Under the pieces are notes generated by a model that searched no databases, had not been told where the DNA came from, and worked only from the letters and a program-made list of their open reading frames with translations. Source: JBOFOR01 sp051659545 (GTDB lineage: Bacteria; Bacillota; Clostridia; Peptostreptococcales; Peptostreptococcaceae). From it: DNA of 32,866 bases. The translations under genes were made by a program, and so were the position numbers. The DNA is taken from contig NZ_JBOFOR010000075.1 of assembly GCF_051659545.1 (NCBI RefSeq), forward strand, positions 1 to 32,866, given 5' to 3'. Within the stretch, counting starts at the first letter, position 1; each line of letters starts with the position of its first letter. Below are positions 1-7,988 of this stretch, piece by piece.

Positions 1-33
1 AACAATATACAAATCGAATTATTTGTAATACGT

Positions 34-81
34 AAATAGGAAATTATGTTAATCATAGATGATTAATATAATTTCCTATTT
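34..81. repeat. 48-base AT-rich near-perfect palindrome
   Basis: The arms AAATAGGAAATTAT.. (34-57) and ..ATAATTTCCTATTT (58-81) are inverted copies with only about one internal mismatch and almost no loop. A T-rich stretch follows on the plus strand (81-87). It could be the terminator of a gene lying left of the window, or a cruciform/protein-binding palindrome next to the integrase. The rest of 1-346 holds no recognisable gene. Confidence 0.6.
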
Positions 82-305
82 GTTTTATAAAAAATCAATT
101 TATACAATTTAATTACGAAATATTCACAAAAATTAAAAAATATTTTTTTAAACCCAAAATTTAAAAAAGTTTACATAATAAAATTATATTCAACCCAATA
201 TGTGGCATTTATATACAAAAACATTTTAAGCCATTTAAATCACTGCTAATCGTGTGATAGTTACTAAAGGTCTAAATGTAAGTACAAGTTGCTCGGAGTG
301 CCTTA

Positions 306-328
306 AAAACAATTTAAAAGATTGTTCT
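306..328 (-). terminator. weak intrinsic terminator after the integrase
   Basis: On the minus strand, just past the integrase stop, AACAAT and ATTGTT pair across a short loop and are followed by a T run. The stem is only about 6-8 bp and AU-rich, so termination is plausible but not certain. Confidence 0.4.
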
Positions 329-346
329 AAAACGTAATTTTATTAC

Positions 347-1462
347 TTATCCTAATTTAAATAAAGTTTCAGAAATTTTATCGCTAGCCTCAATGTCCAT
401 TTCTTTAAGTGCGTGTGAATAAATATTAAGAGTAGTATTAATATTAGAGTGACCTACCCTTTCTGAAATAATTCTTATAGGAACCTTAGAATTTATAAGC
501 AATGTCACATGGGAGTGCCTTAAGTCGTGAAATCTAATGTGTTCTAAATTATTCTCTTTTAAAAAGCGACTAAATTTTTTACTGAGAACATCTTGAGCTA
601 TAGGTTGCTCATTTTTATCGAAGAACAGTAAATTTACTTTATTTTTAATTTCTCCTTTTATTTTTTTCTCTAATTGACTTTTCTTATAATCCTTTAAAAG
701 TAGTATAATTTCACTTGGAGCTGTGATTGTTCTTTCGGAAGTTTCTGTTTTAGGTTCTTTTAGTATGACTTTTCCTTCATTCCTAACACTTATTTTTTCT
801 ACTGTTATTGTACTTTCGTTAAAATCTATATTGTTCCAAGTTAAACCTAGTATTTCTGAAATTCTAAGTCCTAGCCCAGAAGCTAAAAAAATTGGTAATT
901 CTAATGGTGTACCTTTGGAAACATTAAGTAGTTTTATCATATTTGCTGTATTATAAATGTTATTCTTAAACTTTTTTACTCTAGGAAGTTCAATACAATT
1001 TACTACATTTTCTCTTACAAGTCTTAATCTATATGCTTTTTTAAAGGCTAAATTTAATATATTTATATGTATTTTTATAGTTTGCGGACTTAAAATTCCC
1101 ACTAAATCATCAACATAATTTTGTATATGAATCGGTTTTAACTCCTCTATTTTATAATCTCCAAGCATAGGTATTATATATTTTTTACAAATTCGATTGT
1201 AACAATTATAAGTTGTAATTGATAAATTAATCTTATATTTTTCTAGAAAGTCTATTAAAAAAGCCTCTAATGTCATTTCGTTTGGAACTAAAAAATCATC
1301 TTTGAAAATAGTATCTTTTAGTTCTGTAAGCTTCTTAGAAGCTTCTCTTTTTTTATCGAATGCCCCCATATTTTTTTGTATCTTTTTACCAGTATCTTTG
1401 TCTTTATATTCTAAATAAACTATGTAATTTTTACTCCTCTTTCTAATAAACACAAAACTCAT
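347..1462 (-). CDS. Tyrosine recombinase, phage/ICE-type integrase
   Basis: A 371-residue site-specific recombinase of the lambda-Int/Tn916-like group, which would cut and rejoin att sites of a mobile element. Residues about 1-55 resemble an arm-site DNA-binding domain (YIVYLEYKDKDTGKK). Residues about 60-160 form the SAM-like core-binding domain. The catalytic domain shows Arg200 (GLGLRISE), His312-x-x-Arg315 (HDLRH), His338 (RVGHSN) and the nucleophile Tyr348 (NIYSHA), so it looks intact. The start at 1462 is chosen because AGGAGGT lies 6 bases upstream; the 21 codons upstream of it lack a ribosome site. No excisionase, replication, structural or transfer gene is seen nearby, so this is either one edge of an element extending left of the window or an orphan left behind after loss of its element. 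The family assignment is firm; the element type is unknown. Confidence 0.93.
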   Translation of the reverse strand: MSFVFIRKRSKNYIVYLEYKDKDTGKKIQKNMGAFDKKREASKKLTELKDTIFKDDFLVPNEMTLEAFLIDFLEKYKINLSITTYNCYNRICKKYIIPMLGDYKIEELKPIHIQNYVDDLVGILSPQTIKIHINILNLAFKKAYRLRLVRENVVNCIELPRVKKFKNNIYNTANMIKLLNVSKGTPLELPIFLASGLGLRISEILGLTWNNIDFNESTITVEKISVRNEGKVILKEPKTETSERTITAPSEIILLLKDYKKSQLEKKIKGEIKNKVNLLFFDKNEQPIAQDVLSKKFSRFLKENNLEHIRFHDLRHSHVTLLINSKVPIRIISERVGHSNINTTLNIYSHALKEMDIEASDKISETLFKLG

Positions 1463-1533
1463 TATATACCTCCTGTAATTTACATTTATATTTTTATTAT
1501 AACATAAAAACAAAACAAAAAACATTTAAAACT

Positions 1534-1560
1534 CTGACATATAACTGACATAATCTGATA
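1534..1560. repeat. Short direct repeats upstream of the integrase
   Basis: CTGACATA occurs at 1534-1541 and again at 1545-1552, with a related TCTGATA at 1554-1560. The roughly 10-11 base spacing is one helical turn. The position just upstream of the integrase promoter region fits arm-type integrase sites or a repressor/excisionase binding site. Function is inferred only. Confidence 0.4.
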
Positions 1561-1733
1561 AATTGAAGTTTAATCCGTTGGAAATACTGAATATTCTTCG
1601 AATGGCATAAAAGTATATATTTTATGTTTTATAAGAACCGTTGTACCGCCAATAACATAAATTATATATATACTACAATAAATTCTTATAATAAAAAGTA
1701 GTAAAAATATATAACTATAAAGGGATGATAATC

Positions 1734-2846
1734 TTGTTAGAAAATATTAATAGCGATTGGATAGATAGCCACTTAAGATTCGTCCTAGCTAATAACTACA
1801 AAAGGTGTGAGAGCGAAATAACTAAGGGTTTTTTGGGTACATTAGAAGAAATTGATTTATCTGGAAAAAATATAAGCAACTTAAAAGGCATACAATTTGC
1901 AAATAACACTAAAAGTTTAATATTAAATAAAAATAATATCAAAAATGCTAATCACCTTAAAACATTATCTAAATTAACAAATCTAGAACTTAGTGAAAAT
2001 AAAATAGAGGATATATTCTTTTTAAGTAATTTAAAAAAGTTAAAAACCATCAACTTAGAAAGTAATAATATTTCTGAAATACCTAACTTATCATACTTAC
2101 GAGATTTAGAATCAATAAATATATCTAACAATAGGATAGTTAATTTGTGCTTTATAGATGGTATAACTTCTAAAAATATTAGGATTATAGGTTCTGAGCA
2201 ATGTATATTATTAAAACCAGTATTAGTATATCTAAACTCTGACTATACATTTTCACCACAATTATTTTGGGACAGAGAAACTCCTGTATATTGTGATAAT
2301 ATTCAAGTTACAGGAGGGTATGAAAATATAGAAACAAACGAAAGACCTTCTATGTTGTACTCTACATCTAAAATAACTATAAAAAAAGTAAATTCTGATT
2401 GTATAATCAAAGCTGATTTTTACCATGAAACACTATTTTTAAAGTCAGGAATATTTAGCGGTATCGTTATTCAACAAATAATAGTTAAATCATCAAAAGA
2501 ACAATTCAATATAGAGAAACTTAAAATATATAAAAATACAGGTATAATATACGGTAGTTTAAAATTACAAAACACAAATGTAGAAGTATTTCAATCTAAG
2601 AAAAATAATGAATTAAATGAAGTTATAGCTAACAGAACTATTACTCTAATAGACTCCAAGGGTGAAACTTTTTACAGTAGAACAAATTTAAAAGGAGAAT
2701 ATGAATTTGAAAATCTAAGTTGCGGAAGATATACGTTACTTTATCCTTTTATAATAGGGTATCAGTATCTAACACCTAGTCTTTATATTATTAATCTAAA
2801 AGATGAAGAATGTGTAGATATAAATTCTTCAATAGTTTTAGATTAA
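1734..2846 (+). CDS. Leucine-rich-repeat protein with C-terminal Cna-B-like domain
   Basis: The protein has about 370 residues. Roughly residues 35-150 are tandem 22-residue leucine-rich repeats of the SDS22/internalin type (repeated L-x-x-L-x-L/I-x-x-N-x-I, for example LTNLELSENKIEDI). A middle beta-rich part (about 165-270) has no family I recognise. The last 60-70 residues (GETFYSRTNLKGEYEFENL) look like a Cna-B/carboxypeptidase-regulatory beta-sandwich. There is no signal peptide, membrane segment or LPxTG anchor, although this architecture is usually surface-exposed, so the location is uncertain. TTG at 1734 is preferred because AAAGGG sits 9 bases upstream; the in-frame ATG at 1725 directly abuts that site. 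It is a single gene followed by its own terminator. A protein-binding role is inferred from LRR families; no partner is indicated. Confidence 0.8.
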   Translation: MLENINSDWIDSHLRFVLANNYKRCESEITKGFLGTLEEIDLSGKNISNLKGIQFANNTKSLILNKNNIKNANHLKTLSKLTNLELSENKIEDIFFLSNLKKLKTINLESNNISEIPNLSYLRDLESINISNNRIVNLCFIDGITSKNIRIIGSEQCILLKPVLVYLNSDYTFSPQLFWDRETPVYCDNIQVTGGYENIETNERPSMLYSTSKITIKKVNSDCIIKADFYHETLFLKSGIFSGIVIQQIIVKSSKEQFNIEKLKIYKNTGIIYGSLKLQNTNVEVFQSKKNNELNEVIANRTITLIDSKGETFYSRTNLKGEYEFENLSCGRYTLLYPFIIGYQYLTPSLYIINLKDEECVDINSSIVLD

Positions 2847-2900
2847 TTTATTCTGTTAATAATTTTCATATACAAAAATGCAATTAATATTAATTTTAAA

Positions 2901-2938
2901 TAAAGAGTATTAGCTTATGCTAGTACTCTTTATTTTTT
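2901..2938 (+). terminator. Rho-independent terminator after the LRR gene
   Basis: A hairpin with about 13 paired bases (TAAAGAGTA.. with ..TACTCTTTA, loop around 2915-2918) is followed by TTTTTT at 2933-2938. Confidence 0.85.
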
Positions 2939-2988
2939 GTGAAAACTTATGTATAATTAGATTCTAACATACAGTAAGGAGAATGATC

Positions 2989-3630
2989 ATGAGAAGAAGA
3001 AAAGTAAAAGGTGCAGACGAAAAGCTATTAAGTTACGAGGATTACGTTCTTAGAGATGGAATTGAAGAAATAAAAGGTAAATGGAAGCAAATATTTAAAA
3101 ATAATAATCCGATATATGTTGAATTTGGAACAGGTAGAGGAAAATTTATAAGTACATTGGCTAAACAAAACCCAAATATAAATTATATAGCATTTGAAAT
3201 AAAGGAAGAAGTTATTATAAAAGGTGTAGAAAAAGCAGCTGAAGCTAAGTTAGAAAATATACTTTTTGCTTGGGCAGATGTGAAAAATGTATTAGACTAT
3301 TTTGAAGAAAGTGAATTATCTAGAGTATACGTTAATTTCTGTGATCCGTGGCCGAAAAATAGATGGGCTAAAAGAAGATTAACTCATACTAATTTTTTAG
3401 ATATGTATAAGGTGTTGCTTGATTCAGAAGGAGAACTTCATTTTAAGACTGATAATGAGAAACTTTTTGAATTTAGCTTGAATGAAATAGCTTCTAATGA
3501 TTGGTTACTTAAAAATATTTCACTAGACTTAGCAAATAGCGACTTTGAAAATGTAACAACAGAATATGAAGATAAATTTATGTCATATGGTATGAAAATA
3601 TTTAGATGTGAAGCTAAAAAACGTAAATAA
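2989..3630 (+). CDS. trmB: tRNA (guanine-N7)-methyltransferase TrmB
   Basis: This SAM-dependent enzyme makes m7G46 in the variable loop of tRNAs. Its 213 residues are the normal length. The glycine-rich SAM-binding motif VEFGTGRGKF is at about residue 44, and the family signature NFCDPWPKNRW followed by AKRRLTH is at about 118-133; the Asp-Pro-Trp-Pro loop is typical of TrmB. A late SAM/tRNA-contact region LHFKTDN is also present. The ATG at 2989 is preferred over 2983 because AAGGAG (2976-2981) is 7 bases before it and only 1 base before the other. It is monocistronic, flanked on both sides by intrinsic terminators. Confidence 0.96.
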   Translation: MRRRKVKGADEKLLSYEDYVLRDGIEEIKGKWKQIFKNNNPIYVEFGTGRGKFISTLAKQNPNINYIAFEIKEEVIIKGVEKAAEAKLENILFAWADVKNVLDYFEESELSRVYVNFCDPWPKNRWAKRRLTHTNFLDMYKVLLDSEGELHFKTDNEKLFEFSLNEIASNDWLLKNISLDLANSDFENVTTEYEDKFMSYGMKIFRCEAKKRK

Positions 3631-3631
3631 C

Positions 3632-3665
3632 AAAAAAAGGTTGTGAGAAAATCACAACCTTTTTT
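3632..3665. terminator. Bidirectional terminator between trmB and the convergent membrane gene
   Basis: A perfect stem AAAAAAAGGTTGTGA / TCACAACCTTTTTTT with a 4-base loop. It has A and T tracts on both sides, so it can serve trmB (+) and the convergent gene at 3667-3945 (-). Confidence 0.9.
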
Positions 3666-3666
3666 G

Positions 3667-3945
3667 TTAGAATATACCATTCTTTTGATTAGTAGAATAG
3701 ATACCTAACATAGCTATAACTATATATACACAGTATAAAGTTATTCTTATATTTTGAATATTTATGCCCATTAGTTCTACATTAGCATACGATTGAGGCA
3801 TTACAACTAATAAAGACGCTATCGTTATAAGCAAAGGGTTTATTACTATCTGCTTATCAGTCCTTAAAATCATTATTTTTCCTACCCATACTATAGATAA
3901 TATAAAGAATAATATTTTAAGAATAAATTCTAAGTCGTCTAACAT
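3667..3945 (-). CDS. Small membrane protein of unknown function
   Basis: A 92-residue protein with three hydrophobic segments: about residues 6-22 (ILKILFFILSIVWVGKIMIL), 37-55 and 68-85. A charged RTDKQ loop follows the first. I do not recognise the family and see no catalytic motif. The start is set at 3945 because GGGAG lies 8 bases upstream; the ATG at 3960 overlaps that ribosome site. It is transcribed alone, convergent with trmB, and shares a terminator with it. Confidence 0.7.
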   Translation of the reverse strand: MLDDLEFILKILFFILSIVWVGKIMILRTDKQIVINPLLITIASLLVVMPQSYANVELMGINIQNIRITLYCVYIVIAMLGIYSTNQKNGIF

Positions 3946-4126
3946 AATCAAAACTCCCATTCACTCAGTGGATTTATTTTTAGTATTTACTTAAGATTAA
4001 AACACTATTTACATAAACTACATTATATTATGTTTTTGTAAAAAAATAAATGAATTTCATAAAATTATATTAAATTTATTATAAGAAGGTAATAATAAAC
4101 TAAAAGTAATTAAGGAGGATATATAT

Positions 4127-4330
4127 ATGTGTCTATATAATTACAATAATAAATTTAGCTCAAGTGATGCTTATAATACTGAGGAATATTTATTGTTAAG
4201 TCAAATTTATGAATCAATAGCCTCTAATGATAATGAAAAAGCAATAGAGCTTACAAAACAACTAATTGCTATGCAAAGTTCAGATGATAGTATAAAAACC
4301 TTACAGAAGGCATTAAACTCCTTAAAATAA
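4127..4330 (+). CDS. Small hypothetical protein, 67 residues
   Basis: A strong AAGGAGG site 8 bases before the ATG supports translation. The predicted protein is soluble, acidic and mostly helical. It looks like two helices (about 20-33 and 38-48) with a short third one, in the style of a minimal helix-turn-helix-repeat protein (EYLLLSQIYESIASNDNEKA, IELTKQLIAM). No family is recognised. It has no shared operon: about 160 bases upstream and 200 bases downstream carry no gene. Confidence 0.65.
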   Translation: MCLYNYNNKFSSSDAYNTEEYLLLSQIYESIASNDNEKAIELTKQLIAMQSSDDSIKTLQKALNSLK

Positions 4331-4481
4331 TTATATAAAATATAATTTATAAAAAGTTCCTTATAATAATATCTAAAGAATTTTTGTGGTTAAGTCAAAT
4401 ATATTTACTAGACAGCTATTAATATTTGTTGCATTTAAGTTAAATTATTTAGGTAATAAATAATAATGAGATATATTTAAT

Positions 4482-4519
4482 TCCTAAAAAGCATATTAAT
4501 TATATATATGTTTTTAGGA
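4482..4519 (+). promoter_or_regulatory. AU-rich hairpin that sequesters a Shine-Dalgarno sequence
   Basis: TCCTAAAAA (4482-4490) pairs perfectly with TTTTTAGGA (4511-4519), extended by CATAT/ATATG after a single bulged G. The right arm contains AGGA of the AGGAG site (4516-4520) that serves the ATG at 4530. The folded leader would hide the ribosome site, and the soft A-U stem is what an RNA thermometer or a translational switch looks like. It is not a terminator, because no T tract follows. Confidence 0.5.
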
Positions 4520-4529
4520 GTGATATACA

Positions 4530-5141
4530 ATGAATTTTAAATTTTTAGATTGGTATACTCAAGCAATAGGAGCCACATTTGGTTTAATGACATGTATATA
4601 TTCATATTTAAATGGATATATGTTTGTATATGGTAATATAGGCAGGAATTTTGATTCTCTAGGTTTTAATGGAATTATTTCTAGTTATATATTATTTCCT
4701 TTATGTATATTTACATTAATATTATCCTTTTTAAAATCTCTATCTAAAAAGAGTTTTTGCTTTAAAGGTATAAATTTATATTATTTAAATATGTGTACTA
4801 TACTTACTACTATAATAGTAGGATTTATGGGAGCTAGGCTTTATTTTACTATTCCAGCCATATTTATGATTTTAAATCTGTTTAATATTTTTAAGAGTAA
4901 TACTACAATTATTGAGGAGCCTACAGAAAGTGTGATAGAAGGAAGTCAATTTGATAGTAATGTAGATAATACACTATGTCAAAAAGGTGAAGTTATCTCT
5001 GAAAATATAAAAATATTGTTAACAAAAAAAGAAATGGCTAGAGAACTTTTAGTTAAAAATGCTGATAAACAATTTATAATGGATATTACAGGATTGACTA
5101 AGGAAGAGATTGAAAGTTTAGAGAAAGAAAAAAATATATAA
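4530..5141 (+). CDS. Membrane protein of unknown function with acidic C-terminal tail
   Basis: A 203-residue protein. The N-terminal 130 residues hold about four hydrophobic segments (around 10-30, 47-67, 82-102 and 103-122). The remaining 75 residues form a cytoplasmic tail: an acidic linker and then a helical region ending in TKKEMARELLVKNADKQF and DITGLTKEEIESLE, similar to the short helical repeat found at the ends of transposase- and Rpn-type proteins (the -I-TGLS-EEI- pattern). No known family can be named. AGGAG lies 9 bases before the start but inside a hairpin (4482-4519). The gene stands alone and ends at a terminator. Confidence 0.7.
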   Translation: MNFKFLDWYTQAIGATFGLMTCIYSYLNGYMFVYGNIGRNFDSLGFNGIISSYILFPLCIFTLILSFLKSLSKKSFCFKGINLYYLNMCTILTTIIVGFMGARLYFTIPAIFMILNLFNIFKSNTTIIEEPTESVIEGSQFDSNVDNTLCQKGEVISENIKILLTKKEMARELLVKNADKQFIMDITGLTKEEIESLEKEKNI

Positions 5142-5147
5142 AATTAT

Positions 5148-5180
5148 AAGGTGTTGGTGTAATCATCAGCACTTTTTATT
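5148..5180 (+). terminator. Rho-independent terminator
   Basis: AAGGTGTTG pairs with CAGCACTTT (two G-U pairs) across a loop of about 10 bases, followed by a T-rich run. It separates the preceding membrane gene from the acc promoter. Confidence 0.7.
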
Positions 5181-5207
5181 TTACAAAAATATTATTTGTG
5201 ATATAAT
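5180..5207 (+). promoter_or_regulatory. Sigma-A promoter of the acc operon
   Basis: -35 TTTACA (5180-5185), a 16-base spacer, and a perfect -10 TATAAT (5202-5207) preceded by an extended TGn element (5199-5201). Transcription should start near 5214, about 27 bases before accB. Confidence 0.8.
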
Positions 5208-5208
5208 A

Positions 5209-5225
5209 TTAGTACCAGGTAATAA
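5209..5225. promoter_or_regulatory. FapR-like operator over the acc transcription start
   Basis: TTAGTACC-A-GGTAATAA is a 17-base inverted repeat with a single mismatch. It matches my recollection of the FapR operator half-site TTAGTACC. FapR is the malonyl-CoA-sensing repressor of lipid synthesis genes in Firmicutes. The site lies directly after the -10 box and covers the start point, where a bound repressor would block transcription. The fapR gene itself is not in this window. Confidence 0.7.
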
Positions 5226-5240
5226 TACAAGGAGGTAAAA

Positions 5241-5699
5241 ATGAATATTAATGATATTAAAGAGTTATTGTTAGTCATAGACAAAACGAATTTAGAATAT
5301 GTAAAACTTGAAAATAATGAATTGAAGCTAGAAGCATCAAAAATAAATAATAGTGTAAGTGGAGATATTTTACATTTTGATACACCTAATTTAATAAATA
5401 GAGATATAGGTACAGTTATAGACAATGAGGGTGCTAAGCATCAAGATAAATGCATTGAAGATAAATATATAGTTGCACCTTTAATGGGTACATTTTATAA
5501 CGCTTCAAAACCTAATGAAAAAAGTTTTGTTAAAGTAGGAGATATTGTAGAAAAAGGGGATACTTTATGTATTCTAGAAGCTATGAAGCTTATGAATGAA
5601 ATAACTAGCGAAGAAAAATGTGAAATAATTGAAGTTTTAGTTGAAAATGAAGAATTAGTTGAATATAACCAACATTTATTCAAAATAAAACCACTATAA
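5241..5699 (+). CDS. accB: Acetyl-CoA carboxylase biotin carboxyl carrier protein
   Basis: BCCP carries the biotin arm that shuttles CO2 from biotin carboxylase to the carboxyltransferase in malonyl-CoA synthesis. It has 152 residues, the usual length. The N-terminal region (1-70) is the assembly domain with a short polar linker. The C-terminal biotinyl domain (about 75-152) holds EAMKLMNE with Lys116 as the biotinylated residue, and the APLMGTFYNA thumb region of the AccB type. AAGGAGG is 5-6 bases before the ATG. It is first gene of accBCDA, with 16-18 base gaps to each following gene; promoter and FapR-like operator lie immediately upstream. Confidence 0.97.
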   Translation: MNINDIKELLLVIDKTNLEYVKLENNELKLEASKINNSVSGDILHFDTPNLINRDIGTVIDNEGAKHQDKCIEDKYIVAPLMGTFYNASKPNEKSFVKVGDIVEKGDTLCILEAMKLMNEITSEEKCEIIEVLVENEELVEYNQHLFKIKPL

Positions 5700-5715
5700 T
5701 TAGGAGGTCTTAGAA

Positions 5716-7074
5716 ATGTTTAATAAAATATTAATAGCAAATAGAGGAGATATTGCAGTAAGAATAATTAGAACATGCAGGGAAATGGGAATAAAAACTG
5801 TATCAATATACTCAGAAATAGATAAGGAATGCTTTCACAGATACCTAGCTGATGAATCTATTTGTATTGGACCCAACAATATCAGTAAAAGTTATAATAA
5901 TATAGATAACATAATATATCTAGCATTGAAACTAAATTGTGATGCTATTCATCCTGGATTTGGTTTTTTATCTGAAAATGCAGAACTTGCTAGAAAGTGC
6001 GAAGAAAATAATATTACTTTAATTGGACCAACAAAAGAACAAATAATTTTAATGGGAGAGAAGTGTAAAGCAATAGAAACTATAATCAATTTAAATATAC
6101 CAGTTGTACCAGGGTCAAATGGTATTTTAAAAAATAAAGAACAAGCTATTAAAATTGCAAATGATATAGGCTATCCAGTAATAATTAAAGCAGCCAATGG
6201 CGGTGGAGGAAAAGGAATGAGAGTAGTAAGTTCAGATGAAGAACTTTTAGCTGGCTTTGACATAGCTAGTTCAGAAGCTTTGTCAGCCTTTTCTAATAGT
6301 GATTTATATATGGAAAAGTTCATAGAAAATCCTAGGCATATAGAAGTACAAGTTTTTGGAGATAAATACTCAAATGTAATTCATCTAGGAGGGAGAGATT
6401 GTTCTATGCAAAGAAGAAACCAAAAAGTAATAGAAGAGTCTCTCAATTCATATTTATCAAAACAAGAAAAAGAAAAATTATATAAGACTGCTGTTGATAT
6501 AGTAAAAGGGATAGGGTATCTTGGGGCTGGTACTATAGAGTTTCTAGTAGACTCATGCAAAAGGTTTTACTTTATAGAAATGAATACAAGGATACAAGTA
6601 GAGCATCCTGTAACTGAAATGATTACCAATATAGATATGATAAAGCTTCAAATAGAAATCGCAAATGGAAAACCTATACCATTTAATCAAGAAGATATTA
6701 TATTCAGAGGTCATGCTATCGAGTGTAGAATAAATGCTGAAAATCCAATGGAAGATTTTACTCCTTGCCCTGGAAGAATAAATTCTATAAATATTCCTGG
6801 TGGCTTTGGAGTAAGATTTGATACTTTCATATATGCAGGGTATACAATTCCTCCTATTTACGACTCTATGATTGGTAAACTTATTTGCTGGGGAGAGAGT
6901 AGAGAAGAGTGTATAAATAGAATGAATAGAGCATTAGATGAGATTATAATAGAAGGGGTTGAAACAAATGTAGAGTTTCAAAAGCTACTTATAAATAGCC
7001 CTACTTTTAAAAACAATGTTCATAACACTAAATTTATAGAAAATGAGTTTTTAGTGGAGTTCAATATGATATAA
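5716..7074 (+). CDS. accC: Acetyl-CoA carboxylase biotin carboxylase subunit
   Basis: This enzyme carboxylates BCCP-biotin using ATP and bicarbonate. The 452 residues include the N-terminal MFNKILIANRGDIAVRI fold, the ATP-grasp glycine loop NGGGGKGMRV (about 161-170), the HIEVQVFGD and GRDCSMQRRNQK strands, and the catalytic EMNTRIQVEHPVTE segment (about 290) with the Arg/Glu residues that orient bicarbonate and biotin. The C-terminal domain (FRGHAIECRINAE, about 330) is complete. TAGGAGG lies 8-9 bases upstream of the ATG. The protein ends without a biotinyl domain, as expected for the separate-subunit enzyme. All residues I can check are present, so it should be active. Confidence 0.97.
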   Translation: MFNKILIANRGDIAVRIIRTCREMGIKTVSIYSEIDKECFHRYLADESICIGPNNISKSYNNIDNIIYLALKLNCDAIHPGFGFLSENAELARKCEENNITLIGPTKEQIILMGEKCKAIETIINLNIPVVPGSNGILKNKEQAIKIANDIGYPVIIKAANGGGGKGMRVVSSDEELLAGFDIASSEALSAFSNSDLYMEKFIENPRHIEVQVFGDKYSNVIHLGGRDCSMQRRNQKVIEESLNSYLSKQEKEKLYKTAVDIVKGIGYLGAGTIEFLVDSCKRFYFIEMNTRIQVEHPVTEMITNIDMIKLQIEIANGKPIPFNQEDIIFRGHAIECRINAENPMEDFTPCPGRINSINIPGGFGVRFDTFIYAGYTIPPIYDSMIGKLICWGESREECINRMNRALDEIIIEGVETNVEFQKLLINSPTFKNNVHNTKFIENEFLVEFNMI

Positions 7075-7091
7075 AAGGAGTCAAGTAAATT

Positions 7092-7970
7092 ATGATAAAG
7101 AAGTTTTTAACAATAAAGGATAAAGAAGCTAAATATGTTACAGTTTCTTTAAATAATAACTTCAAAGAAAATAGTGTAGATGATAAATTTTGGATTTACT
7201 GTAAAGGTTGTAATAAGCATATTTTCAAAAAAGAAATAGAAGATAATTGGAGTGTATGTCCTAAATGTTCTACTCATTATAAACTTAAAGCAAGAAATAG
7301 AGTAGATTTATTAATTGATAAAGGCAGTTTTTTTGAATTTCATTTTAATATAAAGCACCAAGATATAATTAACTTTCCGGGATATTTAGATAAATTAACT
7401 TTTTATAAAGAAAAAACTAAGGAAGAAGAAGCTGTTATTTGTGGTTATGGAACAGTTAATGAAATAAAGTCTGTTATTTGTGTTATGAATCCAGAGTTTA
7501 TGATGGGTAGTATGGGTTCTATAGTTGGAGATAAAATAACTTATTCAATAGAGTATGCATACGACAATGACCTTCCTATAATAATTTGTTCAGCATCAGG
7601 AGGCGCACGAATGCAAGAAGGTATTATTTCCCTTATGCAGATGGCAAAAACCTCTCAAGCCCTTTCAAGGATGGAAGAGAAGGGGTTGCCTTATATTTCT
7701 ATACTTACAGATCCGACAACAGGAGGAGTTAGTGCAAGTTTTGCAATGCTTGGTGACATAATTATGTCTGAGCCAAATACACTTATTGGATTTGCTGGGA
7801 AGAGAGTTATAGAGCAAACAATTAATCAAAAACTACCAGAAGGATTTCAAAGTTCAGAATTCCTTTTAGAGAATGGTTTTATAGATATGATAGTAAATAG
7901 AAAAGAAATGAAGAATATACTGCATAGATTATTAACTATGCATAATTTACCTAATACACAAAGGCAATAA
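7092..7970 (+). CDS. accD: Acetyl-CoA carboxylase carboxyltransferase subunit beta
   Basis: The 292-residue beta subunit of carboxyltransferase, which with AccA moves CO2 from biotin to acetyl-CoA. The N-terminal zinc ribbon is intact, with Cys37, Cys40, Cys56 and Cys59 (CKGC and CPKC). The crotonase-like core follows, with the oxyanion-forming glycine motif SASGGARMQEG and DPTTGGVSASFAMLGD. The order accD then accA, 18 bases apart, is the typical Gram-positive arrangement and supports coupled subunit production. An extra 30-residue N-terminal extension before the zinc ribbon is ordinary for this family. Confidence 0.96.
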   Translation: MIKKFLTIKDKEAKYVTVSLNNNFKENSVDDKFWIYCKGCNKHIFKKEIEDNWSVCPKCSTHYKLKARNRVDLLIDKGSFFEFHFNIKHQDIINFPGYLDKLTFYKEKTKEEEAVICGYGTVNEIKSVICVMNPEFMMGSMGSIVGDKITYSIEYAYDNDLPIIICSASGGARMQEGIISLMQMAKTSQALSRMEEKGLPYISILTDPTTGGVSASFAMLGDIIMSEPNTLIGFAGKRVIEQTINQKLPEGFQSSEFLLENGFIDMIVNRKEMKNILHRLLTMHNLPNTQRQ

Positions 7971-7988
7971 TTAAAAGGAGGTTTTATT

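Noticed and set aside
168..178. AGTTTACATAA, an exact match to the XerD half of the Firmicutes dif site
   Set aside because: The second half and central region do not match dif, and similar ATTTACATAA text recurs by chance elsewhere (about 4010) in this AT-rich DNA.
1..346. tRNA or tmRNA end as integrase target
   Set aside because: No cloverleaf, T-loop GGTTCRA or CCA-end pattern could be found on either strand.
723..956. Plus-strand open frame of 77 codons inside the integrase
   Set aside because: It is the antisense shadow of a conserved catalytic region, with no ribosome site or family likeness.
4331..4529. Terminator of the 67-residue gene at 4482-4519
   Set aside because: The hairpin is not followed by T residues and its right arm is the ribosome site of the next gene.
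5192..5425. Minus-strand 77-codon frame over accB
   Set aside because: Antisense to a conserved gene and overlapping the acc promoter; no ribosome site of its own.
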